From: Ideonella_A sp963843805
GTDB lineage: Bacteria; Pseudomonadota; Gammaproteobacteria; Burkholderiales; Burkholderiaceae_C
NCBI GenBank assembly: GCA_963843805.1
Contig: CAWJLY010000009.1
Coordinates: 806,001 to 870,000, forward strand
Direction of reading: 5' to 3'
DNA: 64,000 nt
Under the pieces are notes generated by a model. That model had not been told where the DNA came from and searched no databases. It saw only the letters and a program-made list of their open reading frames with translations. Both the position numbers and the translations under genes were made by a program. How positions within the stretch are numbered: position 1 is the stretch's first letter; each line of letters begins with the position of its first letter. Below are positions 1 to 8,858 of this stretch, one piece after another.

Positions 1-351
1 GCCGCTGCCGATGTCGGCATCGCGATGTCGACCGGATCGGATGTGGCGATGGAAACCGCCGGCATCACGCTGATGCGCGGCGACCCGCGGCTGGTCGCCG
101 ATGCCATCGATGTGTCGCGGCGCACCTAGGCAACGATCAAGCGCGGCTTGTTCTGGGCGTTCGCGTACAACGTCGTCGGCATTCCGCTGGCGGCGTTGGG
201 CTTGCTCAGTCCGGTGATCGCCGGCGCGGCGATGGCGTTCAGCAGCGTCAGCGTGGTCGCCAATGCCTTGTTGCTGCGCCGCTGGCGCGGCACCGCTCAA
301 GCGGCTGCGCCAGCCGACAAGCTTGAACAGCCGCTTCCGGCGACAGCCTGA
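1..351 (+). pseudogene. copA: 3' end of copper-translocating P1B-type ATPase, interrupted by an in-frame TAG
   Basis: Frame 1 enters the window inside the hinge region after the GDG(I)ND motif (AAADVGIAMSTGSDVAMETA) and continues through the last two membrane helices (FWAFAYNVVGIPLAA and the MAFSSVSVVANAL signature typical of Cu+ ATPases), ending with TGA at 349-351. CopA exports Cu+ across the inner membrane. A TAG at 127-129 interrupts the frame between the phosphorylation domain and the final helices, where family members have a sense codon, and the frame is otherwise intact on both sides. This is either a nonsense mutation or a single-base sequence error. The cueR-type regulator starts 10 bases downstream, the usual copper-export arrangement. 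The 5' part lies outside the window. Confidence 0.85.
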
Positions 352-361
352 GGAGACAGCG

Positions 362-766
362 ATGACAGCGATGAATATCGGCCAGGCCGCCAAGGCCACC
401 GGGGTATCGGCCAAGATGATTCGCCATTACGAAAGCGTCGGCTTGCTGGTGCAGGCGCAGCGAACCGAAGCGGGTTATCGGCAGTATGGAGCCGGTGATC
501 TGCACACGCTGCGCTTCATCCGTCGCGCCCGCGACCTCGGCTTCTCGATCGACCAGATTCGTGAGCTGCTGGCGCTGTGGCAGGACCGCAAACGCCCGAG
601 TCGCCAGGTCAAGGCATTTGCACAAGCGCATCTGCAAGAGCTCGACCAGAAGCTGAGCGAGCTGCAGGCGATGAAGGCCACGCTTGAACACCTGGTCGAT
701 TGCTGCCATGGCGACGATCGGCCGGAATGCCCGATCATCGAAGGCTTGGCGCAGGACATGCGGTAA
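362..766 (+). CDS. cueR: CueR-type MerR-family copper-responsive regulator
   Basis: A 134-residue MerR-family protein. The N-terminal winged helix-turn-helix (IGQAAKATGVSAKMIRHYE, residues 6-24) is followed by the dimerisation helix and a C-terminal metal loop. The loop has Cys115 and Cys123 with the family spacing CHGDDRPECPII, matching the two Cu+-binding cysteines of CueR. The ATG at 362 is preceded by GAGGAG at about 349-354, which decides the start over upstream in-frame codons. CueR activates copA by distorting its promoter when Cu+ binds. Here it follows the copA 3' end directly, suggesting co-transcription. Assignment to Cu+/Ag+/Au+ sensing rather than Zn2+ rests on the loop spacing. 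Confidence 0.92.
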   Translation: MTAMNIGQAAKATGVSAKMIRHYESVGLLVQAQRTEAGYRQYGAGDLHTLRFIRRARDLGFSIDQIRELLALWQDRKRPSRQVKAFAQAHLQELDQKLSELQAMKATLEHLVDCCHGDDRPECPIIEGLAQDMR

Positions 767-860
767 GCCGACGGACGAGTCGGATTCGACATGGCGCGTC
801 GGCGAATTACCAGACCAGCGGGCAACGTGCACACTCGACGCTGGCAACCCAACCGGAGTG

Positions 861-1667
861 ATGATGGATCTGCAACTGAAGGGCAAGCGGGCCTTGGTGA
901 CCGGCGGTAGCCGTGGCATCGGCAAGGCGGTGGCGCGGGTGTTGGCGCAAGAAGGTGTGGCGGTGGCTTTGCTGGCTCGCGACCTGGCTGCGCTGCAGGC
1001 GGCCGCAGCCGAGCTGAGTGCCGAGACCGGCCAGCAGATCGTCGCCGTGTCGGCCGATACCCGAGACGACGCTGCCGTGCGACAGGCTGCCGCCGACGCT
1101 GCGCAGCAGCTTGGTGGCAGCATCGATATCCTGGTCAACGCCGCAGCCGAACCGGCCGGATATGCAGCGCCGCCGAAGCTGGCCCAGATCGAATCCGCCT
1201 TTTTCCACGGCGAACTGGATACCAAGGTGATGGGTTATCTGCGCTGCGCGCGCGAGGTCGTGCCCGGCATGCAGGCGGCAGGCTGGGGCCGGATCGTCAA
1301 CATCAGCGGCATGGCGGCTCGGCAAAGTGGCAACACCGTCGGCAGCATCCGCAATGTGGCGGTTGCGGCCTTGTCGAAGAACCTGGCCGACGAACTCGGG
1401 CCGTCGGGAATCAATGTGACTGTTGTCCATCCCGGCCTGACGCGTACCGAACGGACCGCGCCGTTGGTGGCTGCACGGGCTGCTGCGCAAGGTTTGCCAG
1501 AAGCGACCGTCGAGGCGCAGATGGGCGCGGGCAATTCGACCGGCCGGCTGGTCGACGCCAGCGAAGTGGCCGACGTGGTTGCATTCTTGTGCTCGCCACG
1601 TTCACGTGCCATCAATGGCGACACGGTGGCCGCCGGTGGCGGCGTGCCGCGCGGCATCTATTACTGA
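861..1667 (+). CDS. SDR-family oxidoreductase-like protein lacking the YxxxK catalytic pair
   Basis: A 268-residue Rossmann-fold protein. The nucleotide-binding motif TGGSRGIG is at residues 14-21, the NAA motif at 93-95, and the catalytic-serine strand RIVNISG at 144-150. The later motif INVTVVHPGLTRTE is typical of short-chain dehydrogenases. The segment that normally holds Tyr-x-x-x-Lys aligns with GSIRN at about 161-165, so neither the active-site Tyr nor Lys is present. The fold and cofactor site look intact, but classical SDR chemistry is doubtful. ATG codons occur at 861 and 864; the first is used here. The 3' end overlaps the convergent VWA gene by 7 bases. The substrate cannot be predicted. 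Confidence 0.85.
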   Translation: MMDLQLKGKRALVTGGSRGIGKAVARVLAQEGVAVALLARDLAALQAAAAELSAETGQQIVAVSADTRDDAAVRQAAADAAQQLGGSIDILVNAAAEPAGYAAPPKLAQIESAFFHGELDTKVMGYLRCAREVVPGMQAAGWGRIVNISGMAARQSGNTVGSIRNVAVAALSKNLADELGPSGINVTVVHPGLTRTERTAPLVAARAAAQGLPEATVEAQMGAGNSTGRLVDASEVADVVAFLCSPRSRAINGDTVAAGGGVPRGIYY

Positions 1668-2714
1668 TCGACGCGTCCGAACCAGGCCATCGACAAGCCC
1701 GCCGCCAGCGCGACCAGCATCGCCGCCACCAACGCCAGCAGGGCGGTCAGCTCGGTCTCGCGGGTGCTGATCTGCAGGCGCGAGCCGAGGTCTTTGTAGA
1801 CACTGCGCAGCATCTCTGCGGTGCCGGCGTGGTGGTACTCGCCGGCGGTCAGGCGTGCCACCTCGCGCAGCATCGGTTCATCGAGCTTCATGTAGATCGC
1901 CGTGCCCTCGTCCATCGTGGCATGGCCGTCGGGGGTGCCCAGGCCCACCACGTAGATCCGCACACCACGGTCGGCAGCCATCCGGGCCGCTTGCAAGGTG
2001 TCGACCCCGACCGTGCGACGCCCATCGCTCAACAGGATGATCGCAGCGCCGGCATACGAGCCGGGTGCCACCGGGGTGATCGGCCGCGGTTCTGCATCCT
2101 TGCCTGGTTGTTCGCGATTGCCGTCACGGCTGCGCGCCGTCGGTCGGGGGCCGAAGGTCATCTCTTCGAGCTTGATGCCGTGGTCCGGGAACAGCTCCGC
2201 CAGGCACATCACGATGGCGTTGCCAATGGCCGTGCCGTACTGCATCTGGATGGCGTCGATGGCAACGACCAGCGACTCGCGGTCCAGCGTTGCCTGCTGG
2301 GCCACCTGTGTGGTGCCGGCAAAGGTGATCAGGCCCACGTCGATGTTCCTGGGCAATTCACGCAGAAACATCTTGGCGGCGTCCTGCGCGGCCTGCATTC
2401 GGCTCGGCGTGACGTCGGCCACGCGCATGCTGCGCGACACGTCCATGGCCAGCAAAATCGTCGTGCGGGCCCACGGCAAGTGTCACGCGGACAGCCGGCC
2501 GCGCCGCCGCGAGCAACGACACGAGACACGCCAGCAGCATCAGCGCAGGCGGTACGTGACGCCGCCAGGGGTGGCCCGCCGCCTCGCGGACAAGGGCCAG
2601 GTTGCTGAAGCGCAGTGCTGGTTTGCCGCGCCGGCGCAGCAGCCAGACGTACACCAACGGCAGCAGGGGCAGCGCCAGCATCAACCAAAAGGACTGAGGC
2701 CACAAGAAGTTCAT
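1661..2714 (-). pseudogene. BatA-like VWA-domain membrane protein, split by a one-base frameshift
   Basis: Two minus-strand reading frames form one protein. The 5' frame from 2714 encodes an N-terminal membrane segment (MNFLWPQSFWLMLALPLLPL) and a second helix (MLLACLVSLLAAARP), as in BatA-type proteins. It continues at about 2480, shifted by one base, into a VWA domain with the MIDAS motif DVSRS (DxSxS), then ILLSDGRRT, and a final membrane helix near the C-terminus (LLALVAAMLVALAAGLSMAW). BatA-like proteins are inner-membrane proteins with a VWA domain facing the periplasm. They usually sit in moxR/bat operons, but no moxR or batB is adjacent here. The frameshift may be a sequence error, since both halves are well conserved. 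It is divergent from the OYE gene. Confidence 0.8.
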
Positions 2715-2924
2715 GCCGGATGCTCGCGAGGTTGGGTCATGCTAGCGGCAAACGAGCGCGCCCGCTCAGCTTGCCGCTCGTTGCGCATGCATTCCTGCGT
2801 TGATCACGCACGCCCGGGCCGCGCGACCCCGTCCCGGGTGTGGGCAGCGCCGCTTGTCGCTGCATCGAACCACGATCACACCTATCGTGCGTCGGCTTTC
2901 CCTGCGCCGTTTCCGGACTCCTCA

Positions 2925-4026
2925 ATGACCTCCCTGTTCGAACCCCTTGTCGCCGGTGATCTGCACCTGGCCAATCGCATCGTCTTGGCACCCTTGACGC
3001 GCAACCGCTCACCGGGCGCCGTTCCCACCGATCTGGGCGTCACCTATTACCGGCAGCGGGCCACTGCCGGCCTGCTGATCACCGAGGCAACGGCCATCAG
3101 CCACCAGGGCCAGGGCTATGCCGATGTGCCGGGCCTGTACGCCGCCGAGCAACTGGAAGCATGGAAGCGCATCACCGACGCGGTGCATGCCGATGGTGGC
3201 CAGATCGTCACGCAGCTGTGGCACGTCGGCCGGGTCTCGCACACCGACTTGCAGCCGGGCGGCGGCGCGCCGGTAGCGCCGTCGGCGATCGCAGCGAAGA
3301 CCCAGACCGTGCTGATCAAGGACGGCGTTCCGACCTTCGTCAAGACGTCGATGCCGCGTGCACTGGGCAGTGACGAGATTCCCGGCATCGTCGACGACTT
3401 TCGGCGCGCTGCGCTGGCGGCAGTCGACCAGGGCGGGTTCGACGGCGTCGAGATCCATGCGGCCAATGGTTATCTGATCGACCAGTTTCTGAAGACCGGC
3501 AGCAACCAGCGCATCGATGCGTATGGCAGCTCGATCGAGAACCGCGCACGGCTGCTGGTCGAGGTGACGCAGGCGGTGGCCGACGCAATCGGTGGCGGGC
3601 GGGTGGGCATCCGGTTGTCGCCGGTAACGCCGGCCAACGATGTGGTCGACGCCGATCCGCAGCCGCTGTTCGAGCACGTGCTGCGTCAGCTCGCGCCGCT
3701 GCAGCTGGCCTATATCCATGTGATCGAAGGCGCCACCGGCGGCCCGCGGGAACTTCCCGATCGGCCGTTCGACTACCCGGCACTGAAGGCGGCCTACCGG
3801 CAGGCCGGCGGGACTGGCGCGTGGATGGTCAACAACGGCTACGACAAGTCGCTGGCGCAAGCCGGCGCTGAGCGACGGCGCCGACCTGGTCGCCTTCGGC
3901 AAGCCGTTCATCGCCAACCCCGACCTGGTGCGCCGGCTGCGCGAGGATGCACCGCTGAACGAGCCCGACAAGGCCACGTTTTACGGTGGCGGGGCGAAGG
4001 GCTACATCGACTATCCGACCCTGTAG
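2925..4026 (+). pseudogene. Old yellow enzyme family alkene reductase (NemA-like), frameshifted near the 3' end
   Basis: An FMN-dependent ene-reductase of the NemA/OYE family, starting at ATG 2925 (MTSLFEPLVAGDLHLANRIV). Features seen are the N-terminal APLTRNR, QLWHVGRVSH, the substrate-anion pair and Tyr in EIHAANGYLIDQFL, and GSSIENRARL. The first frame holds to about 3862; the rest (GADLVAFGKPFIANPDLVRR through GYIDYPTL, stop at 4024-4026) lies one frame on, so one extra base sits around 3862-3872. With the frames joined, the length (about 366 aa) is normal for the family. Such enzymes reduce activated C=C bonds or nitro/maleimide electrophiles with NAD(P)H in the cytoplasm. A sequencing indel is as likely as real inactivation. 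Confidence 0.85.
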
Positions 4027-4201
4027 CGGCCGCTGGTGGGTCGGGCAGCGGCCGCTGGCCGGCGGGCGCCAGCGGAAAATCCGGGGCGATATCGCCCGCA
4101 AAGCCACCTGCGTGCTCGAGGCGTATCGCCCGACATCCCATCCCTGGAGCACTGAACTGGATAGCAGCCACCTCTTCACGAACCGCAGATTCGTCTTCGG
4201 C

Positions 4202-5098
4202 ATGGCGATCTTGTGTTGCCTGCTGTGGGGCAGTGCCTACCCGGCTATCAAGGGAGGCTACGCGTTGTTCTCGATCGCGGCCGACGACGTACCGTCCAAG
4301 CTGGTTTTCGCGGGCTGGCGTTTTGCGTCTGCCGGGCTGGTGCTGCTGGTGGTGGCGGCGCTGGGACGCAAGCCGATCATCGATTTCGACTCCCGCCGGT
4401 TCGGCCAGCTGACGCTGCTGGGGCTGACCCAGACCTCGCTGCAATATGTGTTCTTTTATATCGGCCTGGCCTACACCACCGGCGTGAAGGGTTCGATCCT
4501 GAACGGTACGGGCACTTTCTTCAGCGTGTTGCTGGCCCATTTCATTTATCACAACGACCGCTTGAGCCATGCCAAGGTGATCGGCTGTGTGGTCGGTTTT
4601 GCCGGTGTGATGGTGGTCAACTTCGGCGGCGGATTGCTCGATTTCGAATTCACGTTGCTGGGCGAGGGCTTCGTCGTGATTGCCGCGCTGGTTCTGGCCG
4701 TCGGCACGATCTACGGCAAAAAGGTCTCGCAGGTGATGGATTCGGTCGTGATGACCGGCTGGCAGCTCGGCATCGGCGGTGTGGCGCTGCTGGCGATCGG
4801 CTGGGCCACCGGTGGCACGCTCGAAGGGTTCACGCTCGCCTCGACCGCCTTGATGATCTACATGGTGCTGCTGTCGTCGGTTGCATTCTCGCTCTGGAGC
4901 ATCCTGCTCAAGTACAACCGTGTCAGCATGGTGACGGCGTTCATCTTCATGGTGCCGGTATTCGGCACCGTGCTGTCGGCGCTGTTTCTCGACGAGAGCA
5001 TCTTCGAATGGAAAAACGCCCTGGCGCTCGGCTTGGTGTGCCTTGGCATCTGGCTGGTGACGCGCGAAGAGCCGCCGCCGCAACCGGCGCCAGCCTGA
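4202..5098 (+). CDS. DMT-superfamily (EamA) transporter
   Basis: An inner-membrane protein of about 298 residues with ten hydrophobic segments arranged as two EamA repeats. The first helix begins MAILCCLLWGSAYPAIKGGY and the last contains LGLVCLGIWLVTREE. LLWGSAYP and the second-repeat GxxxY region are typical of drug/metabolite exporters. The start is uncertain: the frame is open upstream, with GTG at 4112 and no clear ribosome site, and ATG 4202 leaves a slightly short first helix. The substrate is unknown. It follows the OYE gene after 175 bases on the same strand and may be co-transcribed. Confidence 0.8.
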   Translation: MAILCCLLWGSAYPAIKGGYALFSIAADDVPSKLVFAGWRFASAGLVLLVVAALGRKPIIDFDSRRFGQLTLLGLTQTSLQYVFFYIGLAYTTGVKGSILNGTGTFFSVLLAHFIYHNDRLSHAKVIGCVVGFAGVMVVNFGGGLLDFEFTLLGEGFVVIAALVLAVGTIYGKKVSQVMDSVVMTGWQLGIGGVALLAIGWATGGTLEGFTLASTALMIYMVLLSSVAFSLWSILLKYNRVSMVTAFIFMVPVFGTVLSALFLDESIFEWKNALALGLVCLGIWLVTREEPPPQPAPA

Positions 5099-5325
5099 TC
5101 GGGGCAGGTCGCCGTTGCTGGAGCCGGTTGCGACCGGTGTCGCAACTTGGATTGACTAGACGCCATGCAGCAGTCGGCGTCCGCGGGTACGGCAATTGCC
5201 ATCTGAGCGACTAGCCACCGGAATGTTCCGAACGCCGCTCCCGAGATGCCTTCGATGTCAGTCACCCTGCGACTCGTCCGCCTGCGACACCTTGCGACAC
5301 CTCGTTGCAACGCCTTGAGGCTGCA

Positions 5326-6987
5326 ATGAGCCGACTTTTTTCGCCGCTCTGGCTGTTCTCGGTTGCCTGCGCAGCGTTGACCGCCTGCACGAGCGGGCCC
5401 GTTGCGGGGCAATCCGGGGCGGCACGAACGCTGACGATCGCCCACGTCAATGACACGCACGGCCGCCATCGCCCATTCCAGGTCGAGCCGGGCAACGCAA
5501 CCGCGCAGACCGGAGACCCCGGACGCGGGGAAGTCTCGTTTGCGCGCCGAGGCCAAGTGGGTGGTTATGCGGCACTGGCTACGGCGGTGAAGGGTCTGCG
5601 CGCTCGCCGCGGCGCCAGCAATGTGCTGCTGCTGCACGGTGGCGACACATTCAGCGACGATCTGCTCGGCAATCTGACTCGAGGCGAGGCAACGATCCGG
5701 CTGATGAATGCCCTCGGCTTCCAGTTCATGGCGCTCGGCAACCACGACTTCGACTATGGCGCCGAGCGCACCCGCGAGTTGCAGCGCATCGCCGATTTCC
5801 CGATGCGCGCGGCCAACGTCACCGATTCGGATGGGCAGCCGTTCATGGGCGAGCCGGCGCATGTCTTCGAGGTGGCCGGGACGCGTGTTGCCGTGCTGGC
5901 GCTGGGTTATCACAATACCGAACAGACCGGCAGCCGCGACAACGTTCGCGGATTGACGTTCAGCAGCGGCATCGACGCGGCACAGCGGTGGGTGCCGCGA
6001 CTGCGCAGCCGTGCCGAGGTGGTGGTCGTGCTGTCCCATCAGGGATCCAAGGTCGACCGCGAACTGGTCCGCGCGGTACCGGGTATCGACCTGATCATCG
6101 GCGCGCATTCGCATGATGCGATCACACCGCCCGAGCGCGTGGGCAGCACCTGGATGGTCCAGGCCCTGTCGGACGGCGCGGCGTTGGGCGAGGTGAGCTT
6201 GACGCTGGGCCCGGATGGGCGCGTCGGCAGCGTCAGCGGACGACTGTTGACCTTGTGGAACGACGAAGTTCCGGCCGATACCGCGGTTGCAGAAATGATC
6301 GAAGGCCTGCGGGCCCCGCACCGGGCGGCGCTCGAGGCACCGATCGCCGACGCCGTCGAACGCATCGGGCGCCAGTACAAGTCGGAAAGCCCCTTCGATA
6401 CCTTGACTGGCGACATTCTGCGCGAACATACCGGTGCCGCGGTGGCTTTTCTGCCCGGCGTCGGGTATGGCGTCTCGCTGGAACCCGGTCTGATCACGCG
6501 CGAGGCACTGGCGGCGTTGTTGCCGCACCCGACGAAGGTCGCTACCGTCACCCTCAGCGGCCTGCAGATGCTCGAGGTTCTTGAACAAAGCGCGACCAAC
6601 CAGCAACCCGAGCGACCGATGGATGGCGTCGGTGGGCTGGTTCAGACTTCGGGAATGATCTGGACCATCGATCTGACCCGCCCGATCGGCCAGCGCATTC
6701 GTGATGTCCGCGTCGGTGGCGTGCTGCTCGAACCGTTGCGCGAGTACCTCGTCGTGACCAACGAGAGCATGCTGAATGGCTTGCACCGCTATCGCAGCTT
6801 CGCGGCCGGACGTGATCCGAAGGTGCTCACGCAAAGTGTGACCGAACTCGTCGAAGCGGCGCTGCGCCGGCGAGGCACGGTGCAGGCACCGCCGTTCGGC
6901 AGCGTCACACTGGTCAGGTCCCTGGCGTCGACCGCGCGCAACCGCGCTTGTCCGTTCGACGGCCGCCACAGCAGGGTCGAGACATGA
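5326..6987 (+). CDS. Lipoprotein bifunctional metallophosphatase/5'-nucleotidase
   Basis: A 553-residue protein with a lipoprotein signal ending in LTAC (Cys21), so probably membrane-anchored in the periplasm. The N-terminal calcineurin-like metallophosphatase domain shows all metal motifs: VNDTHGR (41-47), GGDTF, GNHDFD, SHQG and GAHSH. It is followed by the C-terminal 5'-nucleotidase substrate domain (DTLTGDILREHTGA, then GLVQTSGMIWTID). The family hydrolyses nucleoside monophosphates or UDP-sugars. SoxB belongs to the same superfamily, but its characteristic motifs are not seen. ATG 5326 is chosen because it begins the signal peptide. The stop overlaps the tsdB start (ATGA), suggesting an operon with the thiosulfate dehydrogenase genes, an unusual partner. 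Confidence 0.88.
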   Translation: MSRLFSPLWLFSVACAALTACTSGPVAGQSGAARTLTIAHVNDTHGRHRPFQVEPGNATAQTGDPGRGEVSFARRGQVGGYAALATAVKGLRARRGASNVLLLHGGDTFSDDLLGNLTRGEATIRLMNALGFQFMALGNHDFDYGAERTRELQRIADFPMRAANVTDSDGQPFMGEPAHVFEVAGTRVAVLALGYHNTEQTGSRDNVRGLTFSSGIDAAQRWVPRLRSRAEVVVVLSHQGSKVDRELVRAVPGIDLIIGAHSHDAITPPERVGSTWMVQALSDGAALGEVSLTLGPDGRVGSVSGRLLTLWNDEVPADTAVAEMIEGLRAPHRAALEAPIADAVERIGRQYKSESPFDTLTGDILREHTGAAVAFLPGVGYGVSLEPGLITREALAALLPHPTKVATVTLSGLQMLEVLEQSATNQQPERPMDGVGGLVQTSGMIWTIDLTRPIGQRIRDVRVGGVLLEPLREYLVVTNESMLNGLHRYRSFAAGRDPKVLTQSVTELVEAALRRRGTVQAPPFGSVTLVRSLASTARNRACPFDGRHSRVET

Positions 6988-7739
6988 GGGCGAATCGCGC
7001 CATGGTCGGACTGCTCGGCATGTTGATCGCAGCGGCTGCTGGTGCCGAAGGTGCGCCGGGCGCTCAGACTGGCAAGGCGTCGGCAGCGGTCTGCCAGACT
7101 TGCCACGGCGCGGCCGGCGAGGGTGTTGCGCAGGCTGGATTTCCTCGGCTTGCCGGGCTGGGTGCAGCCTATCTGCAACGACAACTCGCGGCGTTTGCCG
7201 ACGGTTCAAGGGTCAGCCCGGTGATGATGCCGATCGCCAAGGCGCTGTCGACCGCCGACCAGGCAGCCGTGGCCGCACATTTCGCATCGATGCCTTATGC
7301 CCAGACCGGCGCCATGGCACAAAGCTCTCGATCGTCTTCACCCGCACCCGCACCCGTACACGCACCCGCATCGGCTTCCGCACCCGCACCCGCACCCGCA
7401 CCCGCACCCGCACCCGCACCCGCCACGGCCGCGTCAGCCCCGGGCGCCGGGTCGACGGCAATGGGCGCGTGGCTCGCCACCCGGGGCCGATGGCCGGACA
7501 AGCTGCCGGCTTGTGAGCAATGCCACGGCCCTGGCGGGCAGGGGGTAGGCGCCGACTTTCCGCCGCTGATAGGTCAGAGTTCGGCCTACCTTGCCGCACA
7601 GTTGTCGGCATTCAAGACCGGGGCGCGGCCACCGGGCCCGCTGGCGTTGATGGCTGAAATCGCCGCCAAGCTGTCAGCCGCCGAGATGGCGGCAGTGGCC
7701 GATCATTACGGTGCGTTGTCGGTGGGGCCCCGGCGATGA
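6984..7739 (+). CDS. tsdB: Dihaem cytochrome c, TsdB-like electron acceptor of thiosulfate dehydrogenase
   Basis: A 251-residue exported protein with two class I cytochrome c domains. The haem motifs are CQTCH (Cys37-His41) and CEQCH (Cys175-His179), each followed by FPRLAG/FPPLIG and a YLxxQLxAF helix. The axial-Met region of the first domain contains PVMMPIAKALS. The domains are joined by a Pro/Ala-rich linker (about 118-150) encoded by a hexanucleotide repeat. The start overlaps the nucleotidase stop and the stop overlaps tsdA (ATGA at 7736). In known tsdBA pairs TsdB takes electrons from TsdA and passes them towards the terminal oxidase. Identification rests mainly on gene order, since dihaem c553-type proteins are common. 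Confidence 0.8.
   Translation: MRANRAMVGLLGMLIAAAAGAEGAPGAQTGKASAAVCQTCHGAAGEGVAQAGFPRLAGLGAAYLQRQLAAFADGSRVSPVMMPIAKALSTADQAAVAAHFASMPYAQTGAMAQSSRSSSPAPAPVHAPASASAPAPAPAPAPAPAPATAASAPGAGSTAMGAWLATRGRWPDKLPACEQCHGPGGQGVGADFPPLIGQSSAYLAAQLSAFKTGARPPGPLALMAEIAAKLSAAEMAAVADHYGALSVGPRR
7338..7427 (+). repeat. Degenerate hexanucleotide tandem repeat (CACCCG) inside tsdB
   Basis: About fifteen copies of CACCCG, with a few interruptions (GTACAC, GCATCGGCTT), occupy this stretch. In the tsdB frame it encodes an Ala-Pro linker between the two haem domains. The repeat keeps all three frames open on this strand and gives Arg-Thr and His-Pro repeats in the other frames. Because the unit is six bases, gain or loss of copies would change linker length by two residues without shifting the frame. 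Confidence 0.9.
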
Positions 7740-8812
7740 TCAGCATGCGTCTGAAGGTGGCGATCGGCGCGGGCCTTGCGGTCGTCGCAGCGTTGCTGGG
7801 ACTCTGGGCAGGCGGCGTCTTCGACAGCCTGGGCATGCGGGCGTATACGCAACGCCGGATGGCAGAGGTCAGACAATCTCCGCCTCAGCCAGCGGTGCAA
7901 GCTGCTTCGGCGGCCAACGATCTGGTCGGCGACATCCCGCGGGCCGAGCTCGCTGCGCCGAAAGCCCAGGGGGGTGTCCGCACAGCCTTTCAACCGCCGC
8001 CGGAATCGGCCATTCCGGACAACGAATTCGGCGAGGTGATCCGGCGAGGCCGCGAAATCTTTGTCGATACCCCGCATGCTGCGCCCCAATACGTCGGCAA
8101 CAGCTTGCGCTGCGTCAGTTGCCACCTGGATGCGGGCCGCCTGGCCGACTCGTCACCACTGTGGGCTGCCTTCGTCAGCTATCCCGCTTATCGAAGCAAG
8201 ACGAAAAGTGTGTCCAGCTTTCAGCAGCGGCTGCAGGGTTGCTTCCAATTCAGCATGAACGGCAAGGCGCCGCCGCTCGGCGCCCCTGAACTGGCAGCGC
8301 TGGAAAGCTACGCTTATTGGTTGGCAACCGGGGCCACTGTCGACCCTGATCTGCCAGGGCGCGGTTATCCGAAGCTGGCCCCGGCCGCGCAGGGCCCGGA
8401 CTATGCGCGCGGTGAAAAGGTCTACGCCGAGAACTGCGCCTTGTGTCATGGTGCGGATGGCGCTGGTCAGCGCAGCGCGGACGGCACCGCGGTGTTCCCG
8501 GCGTTGTGGGGTGCGGATTCATTCAACTGGGGAGCCGGCATGGGCCGGATCAGCAATGCCGCAGCCTTCATCAAGGCCAACATGCCGCTCGGGCTGGGCG
8601 GCAAGCTGAGCGATCAACATGCCTGGGATGTGGCGCTGTACATGAACAGCCATGACCGACCGCAGGACCCTCGCTACAAGGGCAGCGTGCAGGCCACGCG
8701 GCAGGCGTTCCACGATACCGATGATTCGATGTACGGCCATCAGGTCAGCGGCAAAGTCCTCGGTTCCAGCGGTCCCCCCAAGCCGTTTGCTGCGGACATC
8801 CGCCGACCCTGA
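7736..8812 (+). CDS. tsdA: Thiosulfate dehydrogenase / tetrathionate reductase, dihaem cytochrome c
   Basis: A 358-residue exported protein with an N-terminal membrane or signal segment (residues 7-30). The catalytic-domain haem motif is CVSCH (126-130), in the TsdA context LRCVSCHLDAG. It is followed by PLWAAFVSYPAYR and the RLQGC motif, whose Cys169 fits the unusual axial Cys ligand of TsdA haem 1, then SMNG. The second haem motif is CALCH (234-238) in a c-type domain, and LYMNSHDRP (about 301-309) may supply its axial Met. TsdA couples two thiosulfates to tetrathionate, releasing two electrons in the periplasm, and can run in reverse. The ATGA overlap with the TsdB-like gene supports the call. 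Confidence 0.9.
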   Translation: MISMRLKVAIGAGLAVVAALLGLWAGGVFDSLGMRAYTQRRMAEVRQSPPQPAVQAASAANDLVGDIPRAELAAPKAQGGVRTAFQPPPESAIPDNEFGEVIRRGREIFVDTPHAAPQYVGNSLRCVSCHLDAGRLADSSPLWAAFVSYPAYRSKTKSVSSFQQRLQGCFQFSMNGKAPPLGAPELAALESYAYWLATGATVDPDLPGRGYPKLAPAAQGPDYARGEKVYAENCALCHGADGAGQRSADGTAVFPALWGADSFNWGAGMGRISNAAAFIKANMPLGLGGKLSDQHAWDVALYMNSHDRPQDPRYKGSVQATRQAFHDTDDSMYGHQVSGKVLGSSGPPKPFAADIRRP

Positions 8813-8858
8813 CCCCGCGCGCGAGCCGCCGTTTTTTGAACTCGAAAAGGAAAATACC

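Noticed and set aside
5326..6987. SoxB assignment for the metallophosphatase
   Set aside because: The motifs VNDTHGR and GNHDFD are those of general 5'-nucleotidases; SoxB-specific sequence features and other sox genes are missing.
4858..7209. 783-codon open frame on the minus strand
   Set aside because: It lies antisense to the well-supported DMT permease, nucleotidase and tsdB, has Arg/Gln/His-rich shadow composition and no motif or ribosome site.
7338..7427. CRISPR-like repeat
   Set aside because: The unit is 6 bases, contiguous and without spacers; it encodes a protein linker.
7213..7611. Frames encoding Arg-Val or His-Pro repeats across the tsdB microsatellite
   Set aside because: They arise only because the hexanucleotide repeat keeps all frames open; the cytochrome frame is the coding one.
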